Of a stretch of DNA of 64,000 nt, positions 55,026 to 64,000 are shown piece after piece. Both the position numbers and the translations under genes were made by a program. The notes beneath the pieces were generated by a model that saw only the letters and a list, made by a program, of their open reading frames with translations, made no database searches and had not been told where the DNA came from. Numbering within the stretch: the stretch's first letter is position 1; the number at the start of each line of letters is the position of its first letter. The stretch is from Chelatococcus albus (lineage in GTDB: Bacteria; Pseudomonadota; Alphaproteobacteria; Rhizobiales; Beijerinckiaceae), in NCBI RefSeq assembly GCF_030067675.1, contig NZ_JASJEV010000004.1:1-64000 (forward strand), given 5' to 3'.

Positions 55026-55990
55026 CAGAAATAGCCCTCGCGCTTCTTGCGTTCCATGGACGCCTTGTCGTCGTGGTCGATGACTCGACCCTGGCGTTCA
55101 GAGGCACGTGAGGTCACGAGCTCGTGCACGATCTCCTCGACCGTCCGTGCGTCGGACTCGACGGCGCCGGTGAGCGGATAGCAGCCGAGCGTGCGGAAGC
55201 GGACGCGACGTGGCTCGGGCCGCTCGCCCGGCTCGAGCGGCATGCGCGCGTCGTCGACCATGATGAGCGCCCCGTCACGCTCGACGATCGGCCGCTCGGC
55301 AGCGAAATAGAGCGGCACGACGGGGATATTCTCGGCCAGGATGTATTGCCAGACGTCGAGCTCGGTCCAGTTCGACAGGGGGAAGACGCGCATGGACTCG
55401 CCCCTGGCGATGCGCGTGTTGTAGAGGCGCCAGAGTTCCGGCCGCTGGTTGCGCGGGTCCCAGGCATGGGCCGCCGTGCGGTGGGAGAACACGCGCTCCT
55501 TGGCGCGGCTCTTCTCTTCGTCGCGCCGCGCACCGCCGAAGGCCGCGTCGAACCCCCACTTGTCCAGTGCCTGCTTCAGCGCTTCCGTCTTCATCACCTG
55601 CGTGTGCAGCGACGAGCCGGAGCGGAACGGATCGATGCCGCGGGAGGCGCCCTCCGGATTGACGTGGACGAGAAGCTCCCAGTCGAGCGCCTTCGCCGTC
55701 GCGTCGCGGAAGGCGATCATCTCCCGGAACTTCCACGTCGTGTCGACATGCAGCAGCGGGAACGGCGGCTTGCCGGGCCAGAACGCCTTGCGCGCGACGT
55801 GCAGCATCACGGAGGAGTCCTTGCCGATGGAATAGAGCATCACCGGATGGCGGAACTCCGCCGCCACCTCGCGCATGATGTGGATCGCCTCCGCCTCGAG
55901 CCGCCGAAGATGCGGCGAGAGCGCCGGGCGCGGTGCGGCGGCGGACGGAGCGTCGAGGGGCGCGAGCGTCGCAGCTTCGGAGAGATACAT
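55025..55990 (-). CDS. cysD: Sulfate adenylyltransferase subunit 2 CysD
   Basis: A 321-residue ATP-sulfurylase catalytic subunit. The PP-loop is [20 protein letters not shown], where the usual SGGKDS reads SIGKDS as in CysD proteins. [36 protein letters not shown] and [17 protein letters not shown] are diagnostic. ATG 55990 ([11 protein letters not shown]) was chosen over GTG 56029, which overlaps the upstream gene. With CysN it converts sulfate and ATP to APS. Confidence 0.96.
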   Translation of the reverse strand: MYLSEAATLAPLDAPSAAAPRPALSPHLRRLEAEAIHIMREVAAEFRHPVMLYSIGKDSSVMLHVARKAFWPGKPPFPLLHVDTTWKFREMIAFRDATAKALDWELLVHVNPEGASRGIDPFRSGSSLHTQVMKTEALKQALDKWGFDAAFGGARRDEEKSRAKERVFSHRTAAHAWDPRNQRPELWRLYNTRIARGESMRVFPLSNWTELDVWQYILAENIPVVPLYFAAERPIVERDGALIMVDDARMPLEPGERPEPRRVRFRTLGCYPLTGAVESDARTVEEIVHELVTSRASERQGRVIDHDDKASMERKKREGYF

Positions 55991-56009
55991 CGGCGGACGA
56001 TCCTCGAAC

Positions 56010-56531
56010 TCACGGATGGGCGGCGGCACGGCGCAGCCACGGACGGGCGCCGGCGAGGCGGTGTTCCACCGCCTCGAGCCCGGCTGGCTGGTAGTGATGC
56101 GTGACGGGAGAGACGGCGCCGGCCTGCAAGGCGGCGATCGTGCCCGCGTGCGTCACTTCGAGCGCGTCGATGCCGCAGCGCCACATGAAGCGCACCTGGT
56201 CGCGCAGCACATTGCCGCTCGCACGCAGCTCGCCCCGGTAGCCGTGCTCCTCGCGCAGCATGCGTGCCAGCGAATAGGCGCGGCCGTCGGTATACTTCGG
56301 GAATGGAAGCACAACGAGCGCGAAACGGTGGATGTCGGCCTCGATGCCGGCGAGGCCCTCGCCCGGCTCGATAATGATCCCGAGCGGCGCATTGCGGCCG
56401 GCGAGAGCCTCACGCTCGGCGAGGAAGCGCGCCTTGCCAAGCACGATGGCGCCGTCGGACGGCACGTCGTCCTCGGCGGCGAGGAAGCGCCATGTGTCCT
56501 CGACGAAGGAACCGTTCTTGTAGAGGGCCAT
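56010..56531 (-). CDS. DUF934 protein of sulfite assimilation
   Basis: A 173-residue DUF934 protein. The family features [40 protein letters not shown] and [20 protein letters not shown] are all present. The family is invariably found in cys operons beside sulfite reductase genes and has been suggested to act in electron delivery, but its activity is not established. Its ATG overlaps the cysH stop (TGATG), and cysD follows 19 nt later. Confidence 0.88.
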   Translation of the reverse strand: MALYKNGSFVEDTWRFLAAEDDVPSDGAIVLGKARFLAEREALAGRNAPLGIIIEPGEGLAGIEADIHRFALVVLPFPKYTDGRAYSLARMLREEHGYRGELRASGNVLRDQVRFMWRCGIDALEVTHAGTIAALQAGAVSPVTHHYQPAGLEAVEHRLAGARPWLRRAAAHP

Positions 56532-57286
56532 CAGGCACTTCTCCGCGTGACACCGGTGGGGGCGATGTGAATGCCGCATTCGGTCTTCGACGAGCCGCGC
56601 CAGCGGCCGGCGCGCGGGTCCTCGCCGGGCTCCACCGGCGTCGTGCACGGGGCGCAGCCGATGGAGAGGAAGCCCTTGGCGACGAGCGGGTGCGCCGGCA
56701 GCCCGTGCTCGCGCATGTGGGCCGCGATCTCGCCCGGGCCCCAGGCGGCGAGCGGCGTCACCTTGATATGCGTCGCATCCGCCTCGAAGACCGGCACGGT
56801 CGCCCGCGTCGCCGCCTGGAAGCGCTTGCGCCCGGTGATCCAGGCGGTGAAGGGCTTCAGGGCCCCGGCGAGCGGCTGCACCTTGCGCAGGGCGCAGCAG
56901 CGGTCGGCGTCGATCGAGAAGAGCGCGCCATAGGGATCGGCCGCCGCCATGGCGTCCGGATCGGGGCCGACGGTGCGCACGCCGGTGAGCCCGAGGCGCG
57001 CGACGAGCGCATCGCGATAGGCAAGCGTCTCGGGAAAGAGGCGCCCCGTGTCGACGAAAACGACCGGCAGGGCGCGATCGACCTCCGCCGCGAGATGCAG
57101 GAGGACCGCCGACTCGGCACCGAAGCTCGACACGAGCGCGATCTCGCCCGGGAAAAACTCGCGGATCGCGAGGCGCAGCACGTCCGCCGCCGGCAGGGTA
57201 CCGTGCGCGGCCTCGAGTTCGGCGGCGCGGCGGGCAAGCGGCGAGCCCGCCCGGGCCCCCGCCGTCAACTCATCCAGCGTCGGCAT
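56531..57286 (-). CDS. cysH: Assimilatory adenylyl-sulfate (APS) reductase CysH
   Basis: A 251-residue reductase that makes sulfite with thioredoxin. The PP-loop-like region is IALVSSFGAESAVLLHL. The two cysteine pairs DRCCALRKVQPL and IGCAPCTTPV bind a [4Fe-4S] cluster and mark an APS-using enzyme (the PAPS type lacks them). The catalytic Cys is in KTECGIHIAP near the C-terminus. It overlaps the cysI end by 17 bases. An APS reductase alongside an APS kinase (CysC) means PAPS is made for another purpose or both substrates are used. Confidence 0.93.
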   Translation of the reverse strand: MPTLDELTAGARAGSPLARRAAELEAAHGTLPAADVLRLAIREFFPGEIALVSSFGAESAVLLHLAAEVDRALPVVFVDTGRLFPETLAYRDALVARLGLTGVRTVGPDPDAMAAADPYGALFSIDADRCCALRKVQPLAGALKPFTAWITGRKRFQAATRATVPVFEADATHIKVTPLAAWGPGEIAAHMREHGLPAHPLVAKGFLSIGCAPCTTPVEPGEDPRAGRWRGSSKTECGIHIAPTGVTRRSA

Positions 57287-58934
57287 AGAGCGCCTCCCGG
57301 AACGGAGCCTCGCCCAGCCGGCGGAAGGCGGCGAGGAATGTCTCGCCGGGCCCCTGGCGCAGCTTGAGATAGGTGTCGACGATGGTCTCGACGGCGTCGA
57401 CCACCTCCTCCGACGAGAAGCCCTTGCCGACGATCTCACCGATCGAGCACATCTCGTCGCCCGAGCCGCCGAGCGTGATCTGGTAGAACTCCTCGCCCTT
57501 GCGGTCGACACCGAGGATGCCGATGTGGCCGACGTGGTGGTGGCCGCAGGCGTTGATGCAGCCCGAGATCTTGATCTTCAGGTCGCCGATCTCGCGCTGG
57601 CGCGCCGGATCGCCGAAGCGCTCGGCGATGCGCTGCGCCACGGGGATTGAACGCGCATTGGCGAGCGAGCAGTAGTCGAGGCCCGGGCAGGCGATGATAT
57701 CGGTGATGTAGCCCGCATTGGGCGTCGCGAGGTCCGCCTTCTGAAGCGCAGCGTAGACGACCGGCAGGTCGTCGAGCCTGACGTGCGGCAGCACAAGGTT
57801 CTGCTCGTGGCTGACGCGCACCTCGTCGTGGGCATAGGCCTCGGCGATGGCGGCCACGGCCTCCATCTGCTCGGCGCTGGCGTCACCGGGGGGCGCGCCG
57901 ATCGCCTTGAGCGAGATGGTCACGCTCGCATAGCCTGGCACCTTGTGGGTGGTGACGTTGCGCGCCACGAATTCCGCAAGGCCGGCGTCGAGGGCTTTCG
58001 CCCGCTCCAGGGTCACAGAGCGCGCCGGCAGCTCCTCGAAGGCCGGCGGCGCGAAATAGGCCGCGATGCGGTCGATCTCCTCGCGCGGCAGCAGGAGCAC
58101 ACCACGCCGACGGACCTGCTCGTACTCCTCCTCGATCTGGCGGGCGATCTCGTCGACGCCGGCCTCATGCAGGAGGATCTTGATGCGCGCCTTGTACTTG
58201 TTGTCCCGGCGGCCGTAGAGGTTGTAGACGCGCAGGATCGCCTCGCAGTAGCTGAGGAGCTCCGCTTCCGGCAGGAAGTCGCGCACCTTCTTCGCGACCA
58301 TCGGCGTGCGCCCGAGGCCGCCGCCGACATAGACGGAAAAGCCGATCTCGCCGGCCTCGCCCCTCTTCACGTGCAGGCCGATGTCGTGCACCTGGATGGC
58401 CGCCCGGTCGTGCTCGGCCGCGGTGACGGCGATCTTGAACTTGCGCGGCAGGAACGAGAATTCCGGGTGGAGCGACGACCACTGGCGCAGGATCTCGGCA
58501 TAGACGCGCGGGTCCGCCACCTCGTCGGCGGCGGCGCCGGAGAAATGGTCGGCCGAAACGTTGCGGATGCAGTTGCCGGAGGTCTGGATGGCGTGCATCT
58601 CCACCTCGGCGAGCTCGCCGAGGATCGCCGGCACGTCCTCGAGCCTGATCCAGTTGAACTGCAGGTTCTGACGCGTGGTGAAATGGCCGAAGCCGCGGTC
58701 ATAGGTCCGCGCGATGCGCGCGAGCCGGCGCAGCTTCGTCGCGTTCAGCGAGCCGTAGGGAATGGCGATGCGCAGCATGTAGGCATGCAGCTGCAGGTAG
58801 ACGCCGTTCATGAGCCTGAGCGGCCTGAACTCGTCCTCCGTCAGTTCGCCCGAGAGCCGGCGGGCCACCTGGTCGCGAAACTCCGCGACGCGCTCGGCCA
58901 CGAACCGCCGGTCGAACTCGTCGTAACGATACAT
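57270..58934 (-). CDS. cysI: Sulfite reductase hemoprotein CysI
   Basis: A 554-residue siroheme/[4Fe-4S] reductase of the nitrite/sulfite reductase family. The cluster motif is split as CPGLDYCSLANARSI and ISGCINACGHHHVGHIGILG (C-X5-C ... C-X3-C). Substrate-arginine regions include FTTRQNLQFNWIRLEDVPAI and CIRNVSADHFSGA. Absence of a nitrite reductase partner and the cys context assign it to sulfite. Electrons probably come from ferredoxin. ATG 58934 begins MYRYDEFDRRFV. DUF2849 lies 45 nt upstream. Confidence 0.92.
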   Translation of the reverse strand: MYRYDEFDRRFVAERVAEFRDQVARRLSGELTEDEFRPLRLMNGVYLQLHAYMLRIAIPYGSLNATKLRRLARIARTYDRGFGHFTTRQNLQFNWIRLEDVPAILGELAEVEMHAIQTSGNCIRNVSADHFSGAAADEVADPRVYAEILRQWSSLHPEFSFLPRKFKIAVTAAEHDRAAIQVHDIGLHVKRGEAGEIGFSVYVGGGLGRTPMVAKKVRDFLPEAELLSYCEAILRVYNLYGRRDNKYKARIKILLHEAGVDEIARQIEEEYEQVRRRGVLLLPREEIDRIAAYFAPPAFEELPARSVTLERAKALDAGLAEFVARNVTTHKVPGYASVTISLKAIGAPPGDASAEQMEAVAAIAEAYAHDEVRVSHEQNLVLPHVRLDDLPVVYAALQKADLATPNAGYITDIIACPGLDYCSLANARSIPVAQRIAERFGDPARQREIGDLKIKISGCINACGHHHVGHIGILGVDRKGEEFYQITLGGSGDEMCSIGEIVGKGFSSEEVVDAVETIVDTYLKLRQGPGETFLAAFRRLGEAPFREALYADAG

Positions 58935-58979
58935 GCCTGCCTCGCTTCCCTCTTTCGTCCGTGTCGGCCGCCCGGCGCC

Positions 58980-59306
58980 TCAGATGGCCGCGGCGTGCAG
59001 ATAGGCGCTCACCTCGACGATGGTCGGCCCGCCTGCGGCGCGGATCGCCTCGCGCAGGAGCACCGGCATGATGCGACCATCCTCCTCGCGCACGTCGACG
59101 AGATAGGGCTCGACGACGATGTTGCGGGCCGCGTCCGCGGTCGCGGCATCGAGCAGCACCGCCGCCTCCTCCCTGCCCCGCACGAGCTGGGCCTCGTCGA
59201 TCGCCCTCACCCAGCGTCCGTCGGGCGCGCGAAAGACGACGAGCCCGCTCTCGAGGGCGTTCGCCGTCACCACCTGGGGGCCTGCGCCCTTGGCGTCCTT
59301 CTTCAT
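58980..59306 (-). CDS. DUF2849 protein of the cys operon
   Basis: A 108-residue DUF2849 protein. PQVVTANALESGLVVFRAPD and GRWVRAIDEAQLVR are family-typical, as is the C-terminal IVEPYLVDV. The family is nearly always next to cysG and cysI in alphaproteobacteria, and an unknown helper role in sulfite reduction is inferred. It starts 11 nt after cysG and precedes cysI. Confidence 0.85.
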   Translation of the reverse strand: MKKDAKGAGPQVVTANALESGLVVFRAPDGRWVRAIDEAQLVRGREEAAVLLDAATADAARNIVVEPYLVDVREEDGRIMPVLLREAIRAAGGPTIVEVSAYLHAAAI

Positions 59307-59317
59307 GGTCTTCTCCT

Positions 59318-60745
59318 TCAGGCCACCGCGGCGAGAACCGGCGCAGCGGCAGCGGGAACGATGGGCTCGGCATCGGCGAGAGCGCCGTGCGCCACGGCCG
59401 GGCCGACGAGGATGAGCACGGGCCCGTCGACATCCGCGCGAGCGGCGAGGGCCGGCAGGTCGGCAAGCGTTCCGGCGAAGAGGCGCGCCTCGGCACGGCC
59501 GGCGTTCTCGACGGCGAGCACCGGCGTTTCCAGGGCGACGCCCCCGGCGAGGAAGCGCTCGCGCGTCTCGGCCGCAGCAGTGCGGCCCATGTAGACGGCG
59601 ACCGTGCCGCCGGCGGCCGCGATAGCGGGCCAGCCGGCCGGCTCGCTCCCTTCTGCGCCATGGCCGGTGGCGAAGGTGAGGGAGGCGGCAACGCCGCGCA
59701 GCGTCAGCGGCACCCCGGCATCCGCCGCGGCGGCGAGGGCGGCGGTGACACCGGGCACGACCTCGACGCGGATGCCCGCGGCGCGGAGGGCGGCGAGCTC
59801 CTCCCCCGCGCGGCCGAAGACCAGCGGGTCGCCCGCCTTGAGGCGTGCCACGCGCTTGCCTTCGCGGGCGAGACGCACGAGCAGGGCGTCGATCTCCCCT
59901 TGCGTCACCGAATGGCGGCCCTTGGCCTTGCCGACGCCGATGCGCTCGGCGTCGCGCCGCCCCATCTCGATGACCGCGTCGGGCACAAGGCGGTCATGCA
60001 CGATGACGTCGGCTTCGAGCAGCAGCCGTTGGGCTCGCAGCGTGAGCAGATCGGCCGCGCCCGGGCCTGCGCCAATGAGCCAGACGATGCCGGCCTCCTC
60101 CCCTGTCGACCCGGCGAGGGCTGAGAGCGCCGCGCGGCGCGCGGCGGCGAGGTTCCCCGCGAGCGCGAGATCGGCGGCGCGGCCGTCGATCAGGCGGTTC
60201 CAGAACCGCAGCCGCTGTGCATTCGTCGGCAGCGCCGAGAGGATGGCCGAGCGCAGCGACCGGGCGAGCTCGCCGAGGCGGCCGAATTCCGGCGGCAGCA
60301 GGGCCTCGATCGCGGCCCGCAGGCGCTGTGCGAGCACCGGAGCAAGGCCATCGGTGGAAATGGCGACCGCAACCGGCGCCCGATCGACGATGGCCGGCAC
60401 GGCGAAGTCGGACAGATGCGGCCGGTCGACCACATTGACCGGGATGCCCGCCGCGCGCCCAAGCCCGGCGAAAATCGCATCGCGGTCCTTGTCGCCTGTG
60501 GCGACGAAGAGAAGGGCGGCATCCGCGAGATCCGCGAGCGTCAGCTCCGAGGTGCGATGCTCGATGCCGTGTTCCGCCGCGAAGGCCGTGAGCGCCGGTT
60601 CTGCTTCAGCCGTGACCAAGCGCAGATGCGCCTGCGATTTGGCGAGGAGGCGCAGCTTGGCAAGCGCCGCACCCGTGCCGCCGGCCACCACCACGGCCTT
60701 GCCGGCCACGTCGAAGGAGATGGGGAAGAAGCGGAGCCTCGGCAC
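59318..60745 (-). CDS. cysG: Siroheme synthase CysG
   Basis: A 475-residue trifunctional enzyme. The N-terminal part (1-210) is the precorrin-2 dehydrogenase/ferrochelatase (AVVVAGGTGAALAKLRLLAK and VNVVDRPHLSDFAVPAI). The C-terminal part (about 215-470) is uroporphyrinogen-III methyltransferase (GAGPGAADLLTLRAQRLL, ADVIVHDRLV, LKAGDPLVFGRAGEE). It makes siroheme for CysI. The start is GTG 60745 with GAGGCG 8 nt upstream. First gene of the operon, below palindromic sequence. Confidence 0.94.
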   Translation of the reverse strand: MPRLRFFPISFDVAGKAVVVAGGTGAALAKLRLLAKSQAHLRLVTAEAEPALTAFAAEHGIEHRTSELTLADLADAALLFVATGDKDRDAIFAGLGRAAGIPVNVVDRPHLSDFAVPAIVDRAPVAVAISTDGLAPVLAQRLRAAIEALLPPEFGRLGELARSLRSAILSALPTNAQRLRFWNRLIDGRAADLALAGNLAAARRAALSALAGSTGEEAGIVWLIGAGPGAADLLTLRAQRLLLEADVIVHDRLVPDAVIEMGRRDAERIGVGKAKGRHSVTQGEIDALLVRLAREGKRVARLKAGDPLVFGRAGEELAALRAAGIRVEVVPGVTAALAAAADAGVPLTLRGVAASLTFATGHGAEGSEPAGWPAIAAAGGTVAVYMGRTAAAETRERFLAGGVALETPVLAVENAGRAEARLFAGTLADLPALAARADVDGPVLILVGPAVAHGALADAEPIVPAAAAPVLAAVA

Positions 60746-60756
60746 GTAAATAACGC

Positions 60757-60798
60757 CTCACGTCGTGTTTTTTATCATAAAACACGATAGCACGTGAG
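60757..60798. promoter_or_regulatory. Nested palindromes in the cysG promoter
   Basis: An inner inverted repeat, TCGTGTTTT and AAAACACGA around TTATCAT (60763-60787), has perfect 9-bp arms. It is flanked by an outer repeat CTCACGT (60757-60763) and ACGTGAG (60792-60798). The site starts 12 bases upstream of the cysG GTG in an AT-rich island extending to about 60835. It is a good operator candidate for a sulfur regulator; which protein binds is unknown. Confidence 0.6.
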
Positions 60799-60906
60799 TT
60801 TATATCTGAAAATACAAATTTACTAAGTATATTTTTCGCCCCTTCCCGGACCAGCCGGCTGTTCCGCCGCGCCCTCGCCGGAGGGCGCACCCCGGTCGGA
60901 TCGCGA

Positions 60907-61944
60907 TCAGGCCGGAAAGAGCCGCGCCTTGAGGATGTGCAGACCGATGCGGTCGCCCACCTGCAGGGGCCTCTGAGTCGGGACCTCCACCTCGAGGACA
61001 TTGCCTCCGGCATCGAGCCGCACCTCCGCCCGGCGGCCGTTCGCCGTGCGGCGCAGGCTCGTCACCCGTCCGGCAAGTCCCGAGCAATCGCCGTTCGTCA
61101 GCACCACGTCGGTCGGTCGAAGATAGAGCGCGCCGCCGCCCGCATCCGCTGCCGCCACCTCGATGTCGAGCGCCGTGCCGCCGAGCAGCACGCGCCCCTC
61201 CCGCACCTCGACCGGCAGGCGCGCCGTATCCCCGACGAAAGACATGACGAAGGGGGAGGCCGGATGATCGTAGACCTCGTCGGCAGTGCCGATCTGCTCC
61301 AGACGTCCGTCGTTCAGGATGGCGACGCGATCGGCGAGTTCCAGCGCCTCGTCCTGGTCGTGGGTGACGAAGACGGTGGTGTGGCCGGTGCGGTCATGGA
61401 TGTCGCGCAGCCAGCGGCGCAACTCCCGACGCACCTTCGCGTCGAGTGCGCCAAAGGGCTCGTCGAGCAACAGCACCCGCGGCTCGACCGCGAGCGCCCG
61501 CGCCAGCGCGACGCGCTGGCGCTGGCCGCCGGAGAGCTGGGCGGGATAGCGGTTCTCCAACCCCGAGAGCTGGACGAGGTCGAGGAGGTCGAGCACGCGA
61601 CGGCGGATGGCGTCGCGCGCCGGGCGCTCCGCCCGACGGCGAACGTTCAGGCCGTAGGCCACGTTGTCGAACACGCTCATGTGCCTGAACAGCGCATAGT
61701 GCTGGAAAACGAAGCCGACGCGCCGCTGCTGCACCGACAGACCGGTCGCGTCCTCGCCGCCGAAGAGGACATGCCCCTCGCTCGGAATCTCGAGGCCGGC
61801 GATGACGCGCAGCAGCGTCGTCTTGCCGGAGCCCGAGGGGCCGAGCAGGGCAACGAGTTCGCCCGTCCGGATGTCGAGGCTTACGCCCCTGAGCGCGGCC
61901 GTCCCGTCGTAATCCTTGACGATTCCCGCCACGCGGATGTCCAC
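60907..61944 (-). CDS. cysA: Sulfate/thiosulfate ABC transporter ATPase CysA
   Basis: A 345-residue ATPase. Walker A is [20 protein letters not shown], the signature [16 protein letters not shown], Walker [21 protein letters not shown], and [20 protein letters not shown] gives the switch histidine. A C-terminal TOBE-like regulatory part ([12 protein letters not shown]) follows. I chose GTG 61944, with GGAG upstream; the frame is open further but those codons lie in cysW. It closes the cysPTWA operon. Confidence 0.94.
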   Translation of the reverse strand: MDIRVAGIVKDYDGTAALRGVSLDIRTGELVALLGPSGSGKTTLLRVIAGLEIPSEGHVLFGGEDATGLSVQQRRVGFVFQHYALFRHMSVFDNVAYGLNVRRRAERPARDAIRRRVLDLLDLVQLSGLENRYPAQLSGGQRQRVALARALAVEPRVLLLDEPFGALDAKVRRELRRWLRDIHDRTGHTTVFVTHDQDEALELADRVAILNDGRLEQIGTADEVYDHPASPFVMSFVGDTARLPVEVREGRVLLGGTALDIEVAAADAGGGALYLRPTDVVLTNGDCSGLAGRVTSLRRTANGRRAEVRLDAGGNVLEVEVPTQRPLQVGDRIGLHILKARLFPA

Positions 61945-61957
61945 GGTCCCGCTCCGC

Positions 61958-62839
61958 TCAGTGGGCACCCCGACCCGAGAGAGCGTCTCCGTATCGCCAC
62001 TCGAGCACGGATTTCGCCGCCAAGGTGACGAGGGCGAGGAGAGCAAGGAGCGAGGCGACGGCAAAGGCAGCGATGAAGTTGTACTCATTGTAGAGGATCT
62101 CCACGTGCAGCGGCATCGTATTCGTCAGTCCGCGAATATGGCCGGAGACGACCGACACCGCGCCGAATTCGCCCATGGCGCGGGCGTTGCAGAGAAGGAC
62201 GCCGTAGAACAGGCCCCAGCGGATGTTGGGCAGCGTCACCGTGAGGAAGGTGCGCAGGCCCGAGGCTCCGAGGCTGAGTGCCGCCTCTTCGTCCGCCGTT
62301 CCCTGCTCCTGCATGAGCGGAATGAGTTCCCGGGCCACGAAGGGAAAGGTGACGAAGACCGTCGCGAGCACGATGCCCGGCAGGGCAAAGATGACCTCGA
62401 TACCGTGCGCCTTGAGGAACGGCCCGAACAGGCCCTGTGCCCCGAAGAGAAGAACGTAGACGAGGCCCGACACGACCGGCGACACGGAGAACGGCAGGTC
62501 GATGAGCGTGACGAGCAGGCTCTTGCCCGCGAAAGCGAATTTCGCAATCGCCCAGGCGGCCGCCACGCCGAAGACGAGATTGAGCGGCACCGCGATGGCC
62601 GCGACCGTCAGGGTGAGGCGGATGGCGGCCTGGGCATCGGGATCGTCGAAGGCCGAGAGATAGGTTCCGATACCGCCCTTGAAGGCCTCGACGAAGACAA
62701 CGACGAGCGGGAGCACCAGGAACAGTGCCAGGAAGGAAAGCGCGGCGAGCGCAAGCGCAAGGCGCGCGCCCGCCCCCTCGGTCGTGACGCGGCGCCCCCT
62801 CCCCTCGCGCGCCGGCGCCGGCAGGACGGTGTCAGACAT
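61958..62839 (-). CDS. cysW: Sulfate ABC transporter permease CysW
   Basis: A 293-residue inner-membrane permease with about six helices. The N-terminal ~20 residues are polar and basic. Family motifs include [20 protein letters not shown]-like [35 protein letters not shown] near the C-terminus, and the EAA loop ([20 protein letters not shown]). Its ATG overlaps the cysT stop by eight bases. Confidence 0.93.
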   Translation of the reverse strand: MSDTVLPAPAREGRGRRVTTEGAGARLALALAALSFLALFLVLPLVVVFVEAFKGGIGTYLSAFDDPDAQAAIRLTLTVAAIAVPLNLVFGVAAAWAIAKFAFAGKSLLVTLIDLPFSVSPVVSGLVYVLLFGAQGLFGPFLKAHGIEVIFALPGIVLATVFVTFPFVARELIPLMQEQGTADEEAALSLGASGLRTFLTVTLPNIRWGLFYGVLLCNARAMGEFGAVSVVSGHIRGLTNTMPLHVEILYNEYNFIAAFAVASLLALLALVTLAAKSVLEWRYGDALSGRGAH

Positions 62840-63686
62840 GACCGAACCTCCTGCGGCTCCAGGCCTGGATGAGGTTGATGGCGAGCAGCGCCGCGAAGGA
62901 CATGCCGAGCATGATCGTCGCGATTGCGGTCGCGCCGGCGTAGTTGAACTCCTCGAGCTTGATGACGATGAGAAGCGGCGCGATCTCCGAAACGTAGGGC
63001 ATGTTGCCGGCGACGAAGATGACCGAGCCGTATTCGCCGACCGCTCGCGCGAAGGCGAGGGCGAAGCCCGTCAGGACCGCCGGCAGGAGCGGCGGCAGGA
63101 GCACCCGCCGGAGCGTCTGCCCGCGCGTCGCCCCCAGCGTGGCGGAGGCCTCCTCGAGCTCGCGGTCGATCTCCGCGATCAGCGGTTCGACCGTGCGCAC
63201 GGCGAAGGGCAGACCGACGAAGACGAGGGCGATGAAGATGCCGAGCGGGGTGAAGGCGATCCTGAGGCCGAGCGGCTCGACGAGCCGGCCGATCCAGCCG
63301 TTCGGCGCGTAGAGGGCCGCGAGCGCGATGCCCGCAACCGCGGTGGGCAGGGCGAAGGGCAGGTCGACCGCGGCATCGATGAGCTTGCGGCCGGGAAAGC
63401 GGTAGCGCACGAGGACCCAGGCGACGATCAACCCGAAGACCGCATCCACGATCCCGGCCGCAAGCGAAAGGCCGAAGCTCGTGCGCAGCGCCGCCAGCAC
63501 GCGCGGCTCCATCGCCGCCGCCCACAGACCCGAGAGGCCGATGCTCGACGCCTTGAGCACGAGCGCCGCCAGCGGCAGGAGGACGATGAGCCCGAGATAG
63601 GCCAGGGTGTAGCCGAAGGCGATGCCGAAGCCCGGGATCGCGCTCGGCCGTCGCAATCGACGCAGAGGAGGCGCTGCTGCCGTCAT
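62832..63686 (-). CDS. cysT: Sulfate ABC transporter permease CysT
   Basis: A 284-residue permease paired with CysW. Helices are visible across the protein ([60 protein letters not shown]). The EAA loop reads [20 protein letters not shown] and the C-terminus has [20 protein letters not shown]. Its ATG overlaps the stop of the binding-protein gene upstream (ATGA). Confidence 0.93.
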   Translation of the reverse strand: MTAAAPPLRRLRRPSAIPGFGIAFGYTLAYLGLIVLLPLAALVLKASSIGLSGLWAAAMEPRVLAALRTSFGLSLAAGIVDAVFGLIVAWVLVRYRFPGRKLIDAAVDLPFALPTAVAGIALAALYAPNGWIGRLVEPLGLRIAFTPLGIFIALVFVGLPFAVRTVEPLIAEIDRELEEASATLGATRGQTLRRVLLPPLLPAVLTGFALAFARAVGEYGSVIFVAGNMPYVSEIAPLLIVIKLEEFNYAGATAIATIMLGMSFAALLAINLIQAWSRRRFGHV

Positions 63687-64000
63687 GGGCGCGCCGCCTT
63701 CATGATCTGGTCGAAGACGCCGCCGTCGTCGAAATGCTCCTTCTGGGCCTTGGCCCAGCCGCCGAACAGCCCGTCGATGGTGAAGAGCTCGAGCTTGGGC
63801 AGGCGGGCGAGATCGGCCGGAGCGGCGGCCTCCGGCTTCACCGGCCGGTAGAAGTGCCTGGCGATGATCGCCTGCGCCGCCGGCGTGTAGAGGAAGGCGA
63901 GATAGGCCTGCGCCACCTGACGCGTGCCCCTGGCGTCGACATTGCCGTCGACGAGAGCCACCGGCGGTTCGGCCAGGATCGAGAGCGAGGGCACGACGAT
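63683..64000 (-). CDS. cysP: Sulfate-binding protein, C-terminal part (cut by window edge)
   Basis: The last ~105 residues of a periplasmic sulfate-binding protein (CysP/Sbp family); the reading frame is open to base 64000. It contains VVPSLSILAEPPVALVDGNV, TRQVAQAYLAFLYTPAAQAI and LELFTIDGLFGGWAKAQKEH, the conserved C-terminal lobe. It would be first of cysPTWA. The missing N-terminus lies beyond the window, so the start and signal peptide cannot be judged. CysP and Sbp cannot be told apart from this part. Confidence 0.9.
   Translation of the reverse strand: MVVPSLSILAEPPVALVDGNVDARGTRQVAQAYLAFLYTPAAQAIIARHFYRPVKPEAAAPADLARLPKLELFTIDGLFGGWAKAQKEHFDDGGVFDQIMKAARP

Overview
The window reads as a chromosomal segment of a GC-rich alphaproteobacterium, most likely of the order Hyphomicrobiales (Rhizobiales). 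The evidence is the combination of CtrA, SciP (DUF1153) and ChpT cell-cycle proteins, a rhizobial-type flagellar/chemotaxis layout, an Rhodobacter-type phosphatidylethanolamine N-methyltransferase, EipA (DUF1134) and clusters of GANTC sites. Genus cannot be fixed from the sequence alone. About 60 protein genes and one tRNA are supported.

Layout. (a) 1-1.8 kb: decayed insertion-sequence scraps of three kinds, abutting a gene fragment that was once the tail of the neighbouring operon. (b) 1.8-15.3 kb: a complete-looking aerobic phenylacetyl-CoA (paa) catabolic island. A fadJ-like fusion, a 3-oxoadipyl-CoA thiolase and paaN are on the minus strand; paaG-paaI-paaK diverge from them on the plus strand; paaABCDE (ring epoxidase) lie on the minus strand below a paaR-like tetR and paaX. 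(c) 15.7-20.2 kb: a five-gene branched-chain-amino-acid-type ABC importer whose promoter carries the same 22-bp palindrome as the paa promoters, so it is probably the uptake system of the pathway. (d) 20.6-23.1 kb: elongator tRNA-Met, pmtA and mnmA.

(e) 23.5-34.2 kb: flagellar genes fliK, flgD, sciP, fliF, fliG, fliH, fliN, flbD, a small membrane protein and flhA. (f) 34.2-39 kb: miscellaneous genes (PaiB-like, methyltransferase, flippase-like membrane protein, GNAT, a small membrane protein with its TetR regulator). (g) 39-41.9 kb: fliI-fliJ divergent from ctrA. (h) 42-48.9 kb: ACT-domain protein and a chpT-cheA-cheW-cheY-cheB-cheR run. Motility and the CtrA phosphorelay are therefore interleaved: ChpT phosphorylates CtrA, SciP restrains it, and CtrA-like boxes lie before sciP, fliF and flhA.

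(i) 49.1-53.1 kb: a CysQ-like phosphatase, YHS protein, EipA envelope protein, a membrane-anchored coiled-coil protein and a small membrane protein. (j) 53.1-64 kb: assimilatory sulfate reduction on the minus strand. An importer (cysP partial, cysT, cysW, cysA) is followed by an AT-rich promoter with nested palindromes and then cysG, DUF2849, cysI, cysH, DUF934, cysD, cysNC, tightly packed with overlapping stops and starts.

The most informative non-coding signals are the shared paa/transporter palindrome (three copies), the CtrA-type elements at fliF and flhA, five GANTC sites before ctrA, a 27-bp palindrome before the tetR operon at 37.9 kb, and nested palindromes before cysG.
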